Positions 28,022-35,909 of a stretch of 64,000 nucleotides of DNA are shown in pieces (the first letter of the stretch is position 1; each line of letters opens with the position of its first letter). Origin of the DNA: Jiella mangrovi (GTDB taxonomy: Bacteria > Pseudomonadota > Alphaproteobacteria > Rhizobiales > Rhizobiaceae). Both the position numbers and the translations under genes were made by a program. Under the pieces are notes generated by a model that had not been told where the DNA came from, did no database searches, and saw only the letters and a list, made by a program, of their open reading frames with translations. Location: contig NZ_JAGJCF010000017.1 of the NCBI RefSeq assembly GCF_017815135.1, positions 62,001 to 126,000 of the forward strand, read 5' to 3'.

Positions 28022-29647
28022 ATGAACGGGCCGCAGGCGATCTACGCCTTCAAGGTGGCGCTGGCGACGGTGCTCGCCCTCGCCTTTTCCTTCATGCTCG
28101 ACCTGCCGAACACCTACTGGGCGCTGATGACCATCCCGCTCGTCGCCCGGCCCGATGCCGGCTCCATGGTCTGGCGCAGTGCGGCGCGGCTCGCCGGGAC
28201 ACTGATGGGCGCGCTCGTCGGGTTAATGCTGATCGCCAACTTCGCCCAGACGGCGGGGCAAATGATTGCAGCGCTGGCACCGTGGATCTTCGCCACGAGC
28301 TATCTCGCCCGGCTGATGAGCGGCACGGATGCCTATGCCTACAGCGTCGCCGGCCTCACCGCACTCGTCATCGTGCTCGACACCGGCTCGAACGCTCCCG
28401 CGGCCTACGGCTATGCCCTCGCCCGGACGACCGAGACCGCAGTCGCCATCGTCGCGAGCTTCGTTGTCCTCCTTGTCGTTTTCCCGGTTTCCGTCGAGAA
28501 CCAGGTGAAGGGCCAGATCGCCAGCGCCAGAAGCCGGATGCTCAATCTTGCCAGGGCCGATCTTTCCGATGAAGCCACCGTCGCGATTGGTGAGCGGAAG
28601 GCCGTCTTCTCTGAGCTTCTCGCAATCCATACCACGTTAAGGGCCCAGGCCTTCGAGCGCTCGCGACGGAACTGGCGGCTGCCGCGGATGACAGAGGTCG
28701 CGGTGCTTCTCAACCGCACCCTCGTCGCGGCGGATGCCGCGGCCTTCGCGCTCGGCAAATTTTCTCCGGCCGAGCGCCAGGGCCGTGTCGAAGAGGAGCG
28801 GGCGACCCTTTGCCGGATGCTTGCCGACTATCCGCCACAGCGGACGAGCGTCGAAGAGACACGAGCCGATGTCGGGGCGATTGAGCGATTCATTGCCTCC
28901 CTCGATCCCTATACGCTGGTTCACCATCTGACCCGTACGCCGGGCCTGATCGACGAGTCCCTGCCTCGCCGTGTCGCGGCGCTCTACCGGCTCCGCCTCT
29001 TCGCCGAGAGCCTGCGCGATCTTCTTGTTGCCGAAGCGGCTCTTCTCGATCCGGACACGCCGACGCCGAGGGCCGAACCCATCAGCGCCCGCTACTACAA
29101 CCTTGAAGCCGCCTATCAGTTCGGCTCCTTCGGATCTTCCGACATCGGTGCCTGGACGACATCCGCCGACATCGGCTACACCCTCGACGCGCTGCCCTTC
29201 TCGCCCCGTCTCGGGCTGAAAGCCGACGCAATTTCGGGCGGCGGCGATCTCAACGATAACCGCCTCGGGACATTCAACCCGCTGTTTCCCAAGCTCCCCT
29301 ATTTCTCGGAAGCCAATCTCGCCGCCCCGGCCAATCTTCTCGATATCCAGCCCGGAATTTCGATTTCACCACGCGACGATCTGAAAATGGAGTTCAGCTG
29401 GAATCCGTTGTGGAAGCAGTCGAAGGAAGATGCGTTCTACGGCCCGCCACTCACGGCAGTCAAAGGCACAGCCGGCGGCAACAGCCGCTTCATCGGCCAG
29501 CAATTCATCGCATCCGGCGACTGGTCTGTCACCGAGCGGCTGTCGGTCTCCGGCACTTATGTGCGTTTTGAGCCCGGCGCTCGTTTGAAAGAAATCGATG
29601 CATCGTCGGGCGATTATTTCGCGCTCTCGACCCAGTGGCGTTTCTAG
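28022..29647 (+). CDS. Chimera of FUSC inner-membrane exporter half and alginate-export outer-membrane half
   Basis: The 541-codon frame joins two unrelated parts. Residues 1-~340 match the N-terminal half of FUSC/aromatic-acid exporter proteins: KVALATVLALAFSFMLDLPN, TYWALMTIPLV, six membrane helices to ~160 and a helical cytosolic region. From about residue 360 (YYNLEAAYQFGSFGSSDIG) the rest matches the C-terminal beta strands of alginate-export outer-membrane proteins, ending in STQWRF, a typical terminal strand. The two halves belong in different membranes, so a deletion fusing two genes is the simplest reading and a working protein is unlikely. I annotate the open frame, but a pseudogene is probable. 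Confidence 0.75.
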   Translation: MNGPQAIYAFKVALATVLALAFSFMLDLPNTYWALMTIPLVARPDAGSMVWRSAARLAGTLMGALVGLMLIANFAQTAGQMIAALAPWIFATSYLARLMSGTDAYAYSVAGLTALVIVLDTGSNAPAAYGYALARTTETAVAIVASFVVLLVVFPVSVENQVKGQIASARSRMLNLARADLSDEATVAIGERKAVFSELLAIHTTLRAQAFERSRRNWRLPRMTEVAVLLNRTLVAADAAAFALGKFSPAERQGRVEEERATLCRMLADYPPQRTSVEETRADVGAIERFIASLDPYTLVHHLTRTPGLIDESLPRRVAALYRLRLFAESLRDLLVAEAALLDPDTPTPRAEPISARYYNLEAAYQFGSFGSSDIGAWTTSADIGYTLDALPFSPRLGLKADAISGGGDLNDNRLGTFNPLFPKLPYFSEANLAAPANLLDIQPGISISPRDDLKMEFSWNPLWKQSKEDAFYGPPLTAVKGTAGGNSRFIGQQFIASGDWSVTERLSVSGTYVRFEPGARLKEIDASSGDYFALSTQWRF

Positions 29648-29730
29648 ATCGCCTCGACCGATCGGCAGCGTTGAGACTGTCGCTTGAATGGCCGCGACGT
29701 AACAGAACTCTGTCAACGCGAGGTCAGCGG

Positions 29731-29866
29731 CGGCATCGCGGCATCGCGGCATCGCGGCATCGCGGCATCGCGGCATCGCGGCATCGCGGCATCGCGGCAT
29801 CGCGGCATCGCGGCATCGCGGCATCGCGGCATCGCGGCATCGCGGCATCGCGGCATCGCGGCATCG
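29731..29866. repeat. Perfect tandem repeat, 17 copies of CGGCATCG
   Basis: The 136 bases are seventeen uninterrupted copies of an 8-base unit, starting 84 bases past the stop of the chimeric gene. No frame across it has a plausible start or product, and there are no spacers. Such an array is prone to slippage, so copy number probably varies between isolates or is miscounted by short reads. The interval 29,867-30,002 shows no other feature. Confidence 0.97.
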
Positions 29867-30002
29867 AATGGATGTCTTGGACGCCCGTCCTTGTCAAATG
29901 GCGCTTGGTCTAGCTGCCGGTCATATAATCAGGAGTCATATTTCGAACGCACCGTAGAACGCGCGAGATCAACGGGTCCCACGCCGGCAGCGCGGCATCA
30001 GC

Positions 30003-30022
30003 ATCCGCCGATTCAGGCGGAT
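30003..30022 (-). terminator. Candidate terminator hairpin after the parA/RHH operon
   Basis: ATCCGCC and GGCGGAT form a perfect 7-base stem with a 6-base loop, 10 bases beyond the RHH gene stop. No clear T-run follows on the minus strand, so the call is tentative. Confidence 0.45.
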
Positions 30023-30031
30023 TTGGACCAT

Positions 30032-30310
30032 TTAGCGGCGTCGCCGCTTGGCTTTCAAAAACGTCGCGAAGTCCGAGTCGATTTCAACGATGCCCTCCCC
30101 TGTACGCGAGCGCAGGCATTCGTCGAGAAGGAGGACAATCAATTCGTTACGGCTCAGTCCTTCAGCTCTAGCCTCCGCGTCAACTCTGTCGAGGACCTTC
30201 TGTGAGACCCTGATCGTCGTTGCCCCGGGGGATTTGCCAGTCGACGCATCCTCGCCAGACGCGGTCTCTGTCTTGTGGTTTCCCAGCAGTTCCATACGCA
30301 GTTTTTTCAT
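30032..30310 (-). CDS. Ribbon-helix-helix protein, candidate ParA partner
   Basis: The 92-residue protein has a disordered N-terminal ~28 residues, then a likely ribbon-helix-helix domain: TTIRVSQKVLDRVDAEARAE, turn GLSRNELIVLLLDECL, and a basic KAKRRRR end. This is the layout of small centromere-binding partners of ParA (ParG/ParB-type, CopG-like). Its start overlaps the parA stop by four bases, so the pair is coupled. It could bind the partition site and repress the operon. A toxin-antitoxin role is less likely given the ParA partner. Confidence 0.75.
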   Translation of the reverse strand: MKKLRMELLGNHKTETASGEDASTGKSPGATTIRVSQKVLDRVDAEARAEGLSRNELIVLLLDECLRSRTGEGIVEIDSDFATFLKAKRRRR

Positions 30311-31011
30311 ATTGTTTCCGTAATTCGAATAATCGTCGCGATCTCTTCAAAGAGAGATTCAAACTCGTTCCTAGAGCGAAGCGTAAACCGCTGCGTGAAT
30401 GCAGTGCCTCCGACGTCCATGGCGTCGCGTAGCGGTACACGCCGCGTGATCACGGTTTTCATGAAAAATCGGCTCAGAACGGCATTGTCGAGATAGCCCC
30501 GGATGGCGCTGGATACCTCTGCTTGACTACCGTCAAGCCGATCCTCCGTGGCAGACGGATCGACCAGCGAAAGGACAAAACGGAGGGGGCGTCCGCGCGC
30601 AGTCGCTTTCTTAAATGTCCTCAACGCCGGCCCACGGTCTCGCGCGGATGTAGAAAGCGGAATCAGCACGAGATCCGCACAATCGATAGCGGCAATGTGC
30701 GCTGCGAGAACCGCGCCGCACGTGTCGATAACGACAACATCGACGGTCGTGAGGCGCTGCAAAGCCCCTAAAACATCAGCCGGGTCGACTTTGATTACGT
30801 CGATCCTCCCGCCTGCCTGTCGCCATTCGACACAGGAATGTTGATCGGTATCCGTGTCGAGAATCGCGACCGTGTATCCCGCTGCGGCGGCAGCGGCCGC
30901 TAAATTGATGACGAGACCGGACTTCCCGACGCCACCCTTCCCGCTCGCAATGGTGATCCGCGCTTGTTTGCGTTTACCGTGACCATCAACCTGTACATCT
31001 CTGACTGGCAT
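30307..31011 (-). CDS. ParA-family ATPase
   Basis: The protein has 234 residues from the ATG at 31011, where GAGG sits six bases upstream; another in-frame ATG at 31023 has no ribosome site. The deviant Walker A ASGKGGVGKSGLVINLA is complete, followed by LDTDTDQHSCVEW (A' Asp) and VVIDTCGAV (Walker B). It is the short ParA type, without an N-terminal HTH, typical of plasmid and integrative-element partition. It is coupled to the RHH gene. It suggests that this block is, or was, part of an element that can exist as a free circle. Confidence 0.9.
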   Translation of the reverse strand: MPVRDVQVDGHGKRKQARITIASGKGGVGKSGLVINLAAAAAAAGYTVAILDTDTDQHSCVEWRQAGGRIDVIKVDPADVLGALQRLTTVDVVVIDTCGAVLAAHIAAIDCADLVLIPLSTSARDRGPALRTFKKATARGRPLRFVLSLVDPSATEDRLDGSQAEVSSAIRGYLDNAVLSRFFMKTVITRRVPLRDAMDVGGTAFTQRFTLRSRNEFESLFEEIATIIRITETI

Positions 31012-31031
31012 GACTTGCCTCATCGAATCAG

Positions 31032-31044
31032 CATCGATCCGATG
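31032..31044. promoter_or_regulatory. Small inverted repeat upstream of parA, possible operator
   Basis: CATCG-ATC-CGATG is a perfect 5-base inverted repeat 9 bases before the first possible parA ATG. The whole interval 31,012-31,428 lies between divergent operons; it also has an AT-rich part at 31,215-31,290 and would be the expected place for promoters and a partition site. No longer repeat family is visible in it. Confidence 0.35.
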
Positions 31045-31428
31045 ATCTCGCTCTCACGACCGAAATCGGCATGCTAACTTGTTGAATAGCCCCCCAAGCG
31101 ACTGCGTGAGGGTTATGAGTTGCAATCTCGCAACAGCGCATTGATGCCAACTCAGGCCTAAATGCAGCGGTCGCGCAGCGGAACAAATCTCGCCCAACGC
31201 GTAATGTTTGAAAGGATAAAACTTTATGTAATTTCGATATATTAACCCCGAACGAATTGGGGCGAATGTCACTATTTACATTGTGGAATTTGGTCTTATC
31301 TTCCCCGCATCGGCATCATTTCGACTGCCGACCATAGATCAGGAAGCAGGCGACCGCATGGGGCGGCCGCCGGGGGAGCGCCAACTCCGCCCAGCGACCT
31401 GACCAACTGTCTCGATAGGAGAGAACAG

Positions 31429-32106
31429 ATGGCTGACGCTTTCATTGCGCGCACAGCGACGACGTGCAAGACCACTCCCGATTTTTCTGACGAAGATAGT
31501 CATCCCGATGTCGCTGGCCTTCAGGGCTGGGCCATGTCGGACGAGGACGGGACCTGCCTCGCACACTTCATCTCGCGCCCGATCGGCTCGCGGGAGATCT
31601 GTGGTATCCCATACATCACCGGCTTGGGGCCGATCATGCGGATCACCGAGATCCCCGATCTGCCGGACGAGTTCAAGACGCAGATGATTGAGGCGGCACA
31701 GTCCGCAAGGCGCCAGTCCTACCTGAACAGGGAGTACGGCGAAGTCGACGACGTCGGCCGCCTCAGTGTGGGCGAGCGCGCTTCTGTCGAAGCTTCCGAT
31801 CCCACTCTGATCTGCGACCACGACAGCATGAAGTCTGACACGCCGGCACCGAACAGGACGGGTCCCGTCTTTTCTGGACGGGAGGTGGCGACCGCTCGCC
31901 GAATCCTCGCGGCGATCGCACAGGTCGGCGAATATGTTGCCGATCTCGACCAGGGCCACGCGGCATGCGCCAACGCTCTGTTGCACACGCACGTCGTTAC
32001 CGAAGACCTTTGCTTGAAGCTCGTCGGCCTCGACCTCGTCACGGCGACGCGCACCGCAAACGGTTTCGTTCTTCGCTCTCCGACGGACAATCCGCAAGTC
32101 GGCTGA
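31429..32106 (+). CDS. Hypothetical protein, first gene of the accessory row
   Basis: The protein has 225 residues; ATG follows AGGAG by seven bases, a strong translation signal. No family is recognised. It has an acidic N-terminus, a central stretch with GIPYITGLGPIMRITEIPDL, and a helical C-terminal third with ATARRILAAIAQVGEYVADL followed by two strands (LVGLDLVTATRTANGFVLRS). It has no signal peptide and no membrane span, so it is probably cytoplasmic. It opens a plus-strand row with four other genes and is divergent from the ParA operon. Confidence 0.65.
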   Translation: MADAFIARTATTCKTTPDFSDEDSHPDVAGLQGWAMSDEDGTCLAHFISRPIGSREICGIPYITGLGPIMRITEIPDLPDEFKTQMIEAAQSARRQSYLNREYGEVDDVGRLSVGERASVEASDPTLICDHDSMKSDTPAPNRTGPVFSGREVATARRILAAIAQVGEYVADLDQGHAACANALLHTHVVTEDLCLKLVGLDLVTATRTANGFVLRSPTDNPQVG

Positions 32107-32232
32107 CGTCATTCGCGACACCGCGTGGCTTCAGAAGCGGCCAACTCGTCGCGGTAGTCTGACGCCCCCTGCTTTTCGGTCCGCTTGCCATTCGTGGCCG
32201 GCGGCGGTCCCCTTCCCTTCCGCTCATCATGA

Positions 32233-32250
32233 CCTGACGACCTCGTCAGG
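32233..32250. repeat. Perfect 18-base inverted repeat directly before a ribosome site
   Basis: CCTGACGA-CC-TCGTCAGG is fully palindromic and ends one base before the AGGAGGA ribosome site of the next gene. It could be an operator, a terminator for the upstream gene, or an mRNA stem that tunes translation. It has no T-run, which argues against a simple terminator. Confidence 0.7.
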
Positions 32251-32263
32251 CAGGAGGAATCCT

Positions 32264-33265
32264 ATGTCCAATCGTGATCGTAAACCTTTTGGCCACGCCA
32301 TCCCCCGGCTGTCCCGCCGGGTCCTTTCCGGACGTCCACCGCGCAATCCCGGAGCGGAATCGGCGGCATCGAAGGCGGAAGATCCCGTCTGTGGTACCAT
32401 CGATGCCATTGCCCGTTCGATTGTTGACGATGCTCTCGTCAGCGCGGAGGCGCTGGAAGCCGATCCGATGCTTGGCGAATATTCTACCATCGCCAGTCTA
32501 TTTCGGTCGATCGTGACGCGATCCGGGCAGGCGATCCCCGACGTGATTGCTGTCGCCCTTCGCGAGAATCCGCACTACCTCGTTCTCAGGGAACATCCGT
32601 TGCCCCTGACACGGACGGCCGACGAGATCGTTCGAAACAATAATCAGCGCACGCTCGACGTTGAAGTGCGAGCGGATACGCAGGTTCTCGGCTTCTTCGC
32701 AACGGATCTGGTCGTTATCGATCTAACGACGCGGCACGCGACTCTGATCGAATGCATCCGCGGCAGCGTTCCGCTTTCCGGTCCTCGAACAAAGTCCCTT
32801 GTCCGAACCGTTCGGACGGCAGCTATGAGCGCACGTAGCGCTCTCGAAGCCGAGGGCCATCGCGTCAACGGCGTCGGTTGCGCGGTTTTCGATCGCTATG
32901 GCCGAGCAGGGCACGACGAAGCGATGACAATTCGCGCCGGTGAGATCGACAGGTTTCTTGATGCTCCGATCATACGCCTTCTCGATCGTCTCGACCAAAG
33001 GATTCGGGACAGGCTGGCCACGATTATCGAGCCGGAGCCCGACGCGTCTGGCACTTCTAGCGAGGATGCCACGCGAGAAAGCCGCTTGATCGATCATGGC
33101 GATAATGTTGCTCATTTGTCGGATGATGAGGTCAAGCCGTCCAAGGACCGGGCCACGCCGCCCCCTCGCGTGATCGACCTGAGCCGCTCGATCGGCCCTG
33201 CCGAATTGCGGCGAATGATGAGCGGTATCGAACAGGCCGATCGTCATCCCGAGCCGTCTCACTGA
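32264..33265 (+). CDS. Hypothetical protein of the accessory row
   Basis: The 333-residue protein starts at ATG with a strong GGAGGA. I do not recognise it. The N-terminal ~35 residues are basic and probably disordered. The centre (~85-225) is a folded alpha/beta region with TLDVEVRADTQVLGFFATDL, VVIDLTTRHATLIECIRG and GVGCAVFDRYGR; the spacing of acidic residues recalls a PD-(D/E)XK nuclease core, but the expected Lys is not in place, so I do not call it one. The C-terminal ~80 residues are charged and low in hydrophobics. It lies 157 bases after the previous gene. Confidence 0.65.
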   Translation: MSNRDRKPFGHAIPRLSRRVLSGRPPRNPGAESAASKAEDPVCGTIDAIARSIVDDALVSAEALEADPMLGEYSTIASLFRSIVTRSGQAIPDVIAVALRENPHYLVLREHPLPLTRTADEIVRNNNQRTLDVEVRADTQVLGFFATDLVVIDLTTRHATLIECIRGSVPLSGPRTKSLVRTVRTAAMSARSALEAEGHRVNGVGCAVFDRYGRAGHDEAMTIRAGEIDRFLDAPIIRLLDRLDQRIRDRLATIIEPEPDASGTSSEDATRESRLIDHGDNVAHLSDDEVKPSKDRATPPPRVIDLSRSIGPAELRRMMSGIEQADRHPEPSH

Positions 33266-33364
33266 CCGCCTGACCCGTCTGATTTGTCTCAACTAGGCCT
33301 ACAGTCTGTTCCCGCATCAGCTAGGCATCCAGATTCGCGCTACTGATCGGGTACATTCGGCCGC

Positions 33365-33643
33365 ATGCCCGAAGGTCTCACACCAATGCCGCCCGCAACG
33401 ACCAGATCGACAGCCATCGTTGAGCAGTCGCTTGATGAGGCTGCGACGCCGCGCCTCCTCCACCTCGACTCCGCCTTTTACGTCGCGGCCGCGCTACGCC
33501 TCGGACGTCGCTCGATCCCGCGATGGGAACGCAACCTATTGATCGTCAGCCTCGATCGGCTCACGGCCTGCGGCGATGCAACTGCCCCGCTGGTTCGTGA
33601 GTGGCTCGTCCGCCAACAGCCTGACAAGCATAGGAGCAACTGA
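33365..33643 (+). CDS. Small hypothetical protein
   Basis: The protein has 92 residues (85 if the ATG at 33386 is used; neither start has a strong ribosome site). It is mainly helical, with FYVAAALRLGRRSIPRWERN and LLIVSLDRLTACGDATAPLV, and looks soluble. Its stop is one base from the next ATG's ribosome region, which supports a row of co-translated genes. No function can be assigned. Confidence 0.55.
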   Translation: MPEGLTPMPPATTRSTAIVEQSLDEAATPRLLHLDSAFYVAAALRLGRRSIPRWERNLLIVSLDRLTACGDATAPLVREWLVRQQPDKHRSN

Positions 33644-33644
33644 G

Positions 33645-33980
33645 ATGCCCAACTTTCCTTACAGCGCTCCCGGGATTCCGATCGGCAGTGAATGGATGGA
33701 CATCGAGGCGCTCGAGCGCCTCGCCGCCGACCTGCGTCGTTATGGAGCCGCAGGCGCACCGACCGAAGCCGAACTGGCGGCCGCCCCGGTTATTTGCACA
33801 CCACGCATCATTCCCGATCTCTCGGCTTTTCGGCTTGCCGGACAAGTCGTCGGTCATCCGCTCGTCGGTCCCGGACTCTCGATGACGTCCCGCATCTACG
33901 CCCTCGATCGCGCAGGCGGATGGGCGCGGAGCTATTCGCGGCTCTGGCGCATTGGTCGAGACCCGGGAGAGCTGCAATGA
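33645..33980 (+). CDS. Small protein, resembles the DUF6634 family
   Basis: The protein has 111 residues from ATG 33645 with AGGAG eight bases upstream. LERLAADLRRYGAAGAPTEAEL, the proline-rich centre, and the C-terminal GWARSYSRLWRIGRD recall DUF6634 proteins of alphaproteobacterial accessory DNA; that match is from memory and is tentative. It is soluble and of unknown function. It overlaps the start of the FtsH-like gene by four bases (ATGA), so the two are translationally coupled. Confidence 0.65.
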   Translation: MPNFPYSAPGIPIGSEWMDIEALERLAADLRRYGAAGAPTEAELAAAPVICTPRIIPDLSAFRLAGQVVGHPLVGPGLSMTSRIYALDRAGGWARSYSRLWRIGRDPGELQ

Positions 33981-35899
33981 AGAAGCTGAGTAAGCTGGGC
34001 AAGGTTAGCCCCGTCCCCTCCCCCAATGTCTTGCTTGTCGGTGATTTCGATGTGCAAGATCCGGACGACAAAACATTCGATGAGAACAGCGCTTTTGGCT
34101 TCATCGGCACGCAGATCCGCTCTTACGTAGCTGACCTCGATGCCAAGACCAGAATTGTTCGTCTGGTCGCCGGGACGAATGTTATCGATTTCGTCCGATC
34201 GGTGTTTCCTGAAGCGATCTCCCGCACGGAGGGCCGCTTGCAGGACTTCGGCGCTATAGCCCGTCCAGAAGATATCTTGGGATCGTCTGCAATTGGTCGC
34301 GCATTTGTCCTTTGCAGTCCGGAGGAATTCCCACCGGTCCTCGAGGCGACGATCGAGATCGGCTGGAGCAACGATGACCTCATCAGGATCGCAGGCCGCC
34401 GTTTTGGCCAAGCGCCAAAGCCCATGGCCCGCGAAATCTATGCAGGCTCGGCGGACCTCATCCTCAGAACCGCAAGGTCCATCGAACAGTTTAATGATCT
34501 CGCGTCTCAATATGTACGATTCTGGGATAATGCCGACAACAACGGAGAGGAAGACCAGCAGAAGTTATCGAGGCGCGGTACAACAACCGCGGATCGTGCG
34601 GCCTTTTCTGGCCAGCATGTCGAACTCCATCGGCCCACAGGGCCACTTGTCTCACAGCTCCATGGATATGGCGAAGCCGCCTGCTGGGCACTCGATCTTT
34701 CGGCTGACATCGAGGCTTACAGGACCGGGAAAATCCAGTGGTCGGAGGTGGATCGCGGTTGCGTTCTTTATGGCCCTCCCGGCACTGGCAAATCGCAATT
34801 TGCCACGGCGCTGGCGGCGGAGTGCGCTGTTCCGGTGATCTACACCTCGTATGCCGCGTGGTCATCTGTCGGCGAAGGTCACCTGAGCTACGTTACGAAA
34901 GCGATCCGCGCCACTTTTACTGTTGCCGCCGAGAATGCGCCCTGCATCATCTTCATCGACGAGTTGGATACGATCGTTGGCCGCGGAAAGGGGCACAGCC
35001 AACGTGATGACTGGTGGACGACCATTACCACGACGCTGCTCGAACAGACGGACGGCGCGCTACGTACGGAAGGAGTCGTCGTCGTGGGAGCGACAAATCA
35101 TATTGACTCGGTCGATACCGCAATGCTGCGGTCAGGGCGCCTCGACCGGTCTTTTCAGATTGGCCTGCCAGATGAGATGGCCCTTCTCGGCATCCTGCAA
35201 ATGCATTTTGCGGAAGAGGCCATCGCTGCCGACGAAATTCAACTCGTCGCCACGGCTCTTGCCGGAACTGTCAGTGGCGCCGACGTAGCTCGACTGGCCC
35301 GAGAATGTCGCAGGATTGCTCGCAAAAACGCTCGGCCGGTTGATGCCGCGCTTGTTATTTCGCAGGCACTCCCGGCCGAGACACGATCACCTGGAATAGT
35401 TCGACGTATTGCCATTCATGAGGCGGGTCACGCAGTGCTCGGGTGGCTCGCCGGAGATACGGTTCATGCCGCATCGATCGTTTCGCAATCCGGCGTCGGA
35501 GGTTACGTCCGCCGCGAGGCCGCAGAGTTCGACCAGACTGCCGCTGGTCTGGACAAGCTCGTCATTCCTCTTCTCGGCGGTCGCGCTGCGGAACTCGTTA
35601 TCCTTGGCGATAGCAGCACGGGCGCCGCATCCGATCTTGCCAGCGCTTCCCGAGTCATCGCGTCCGGGGAAAGCGGGGGATTGGGTTCGTGGCTTTCGTC
35701 TGGCGACGTCGACCGTCACGTCATCGAAAGGCGTCTGCGGCGACTCGAAGCAGAGGCCACGCTCCTTGTGACCAGACATAGGCGAGTGATCGAGGCGCTC
35801 GCAGATCGACTTATCGCAAAACGGGTGCTTTCGCGTGCGGCGATTGAAGACCTTCTCGCGAAGGTGCAACCCTCGAAGTCGCGCGATTTGGAACAGTGA
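33977..35899 (+). CDS. Soluble FtsH-like AAA+ zinc metalloprotease
   Basis: The protein has 640 residues from ATG 33977. Residues 1-~230 are an unrecognised N-terminal region; then an AAA+ module with GPPGTGKSQFATALA (Walker A), CIIFIDELDTIVG (Walker B), VVVGATNHIDSVD and RSGRLDRSF (second region of homology). The C-terminal protease has HEAGHAVLG (zinc site) and GAASDLASASR, which supplies the third ligand as in FtsH. Unlike housekeeping FtsH it has no membrane span, so it should act on cytosolic substrates. All catalytic motifs are intact. It is the last of five plus-strand genes and probably depends on the coupled small protein as an adaptor, which is inference. Confidence 0.9.
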   Translation: MKKLSKLGKVSPVPSPNVLLVGDFDVQDPDDKTFDENSAFGFIGTQIRSYVADLDAKTRIVRLVAGTNVIDFVRSVFPEAISRTEGRLQDFGAIARPEDILGSSAIGRAFVLCSPEEFPPVLEATIEIGWSNDDLIRIAGRRFGQAPKPMAREIYAGSADLILRTARSIEQFNDLASQYVRFWDNADNNGEEDQQKLSRRGTTTADRAAFSGQHVELHRPTGPLVSQLHGYGEAACWALDLSADIEAYRTGKIQWSEVDRGCVLYGPPGTGKSQFATALAAECAVPVIYTSYAAWSSVGEGHLSYVTKAIRATFTVAAENAPCIIFIDELDTIVGRGKGHSQRDDWWTTITTTLLEQTDGALRTEGVVVVGATNHIDSVDTAMLRSGRLDRSFQIGLPDEMALLGILQMHFAEEAIAADEIQLVATALAGTVSGADVARLARECRRIARKNARPVDAALVISQALPAETRSPGIVRRIAIHEAGHAVLGWLAGDTVHAASIVSQSGVGGYVRREAAEFDQTAAGLDKLVIPLLGGRAAELVILGDSSTGAASDLASASRVIASGESGGLGSWLSSGDVDRHVIERRLRRLEAEATLLVTRHRRVIEALADRLIAKRVLSRAAIEDLLAKVQPSKSRDLEQ

Positions 35900-35909
35900 G
35901 TCCTCGTTT

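Noticed and set aside
29731-29866. CRISPR array or repeat-protein gene
   Set aside because: Units are directly joined with no spacers, and the repeated peptide readings have no start signal or known family.
32264-33265. PD-(D/E)XK nuclease
   Set aside because: Acidic spacing is suggestive but the required Lys is absent from the expected position.
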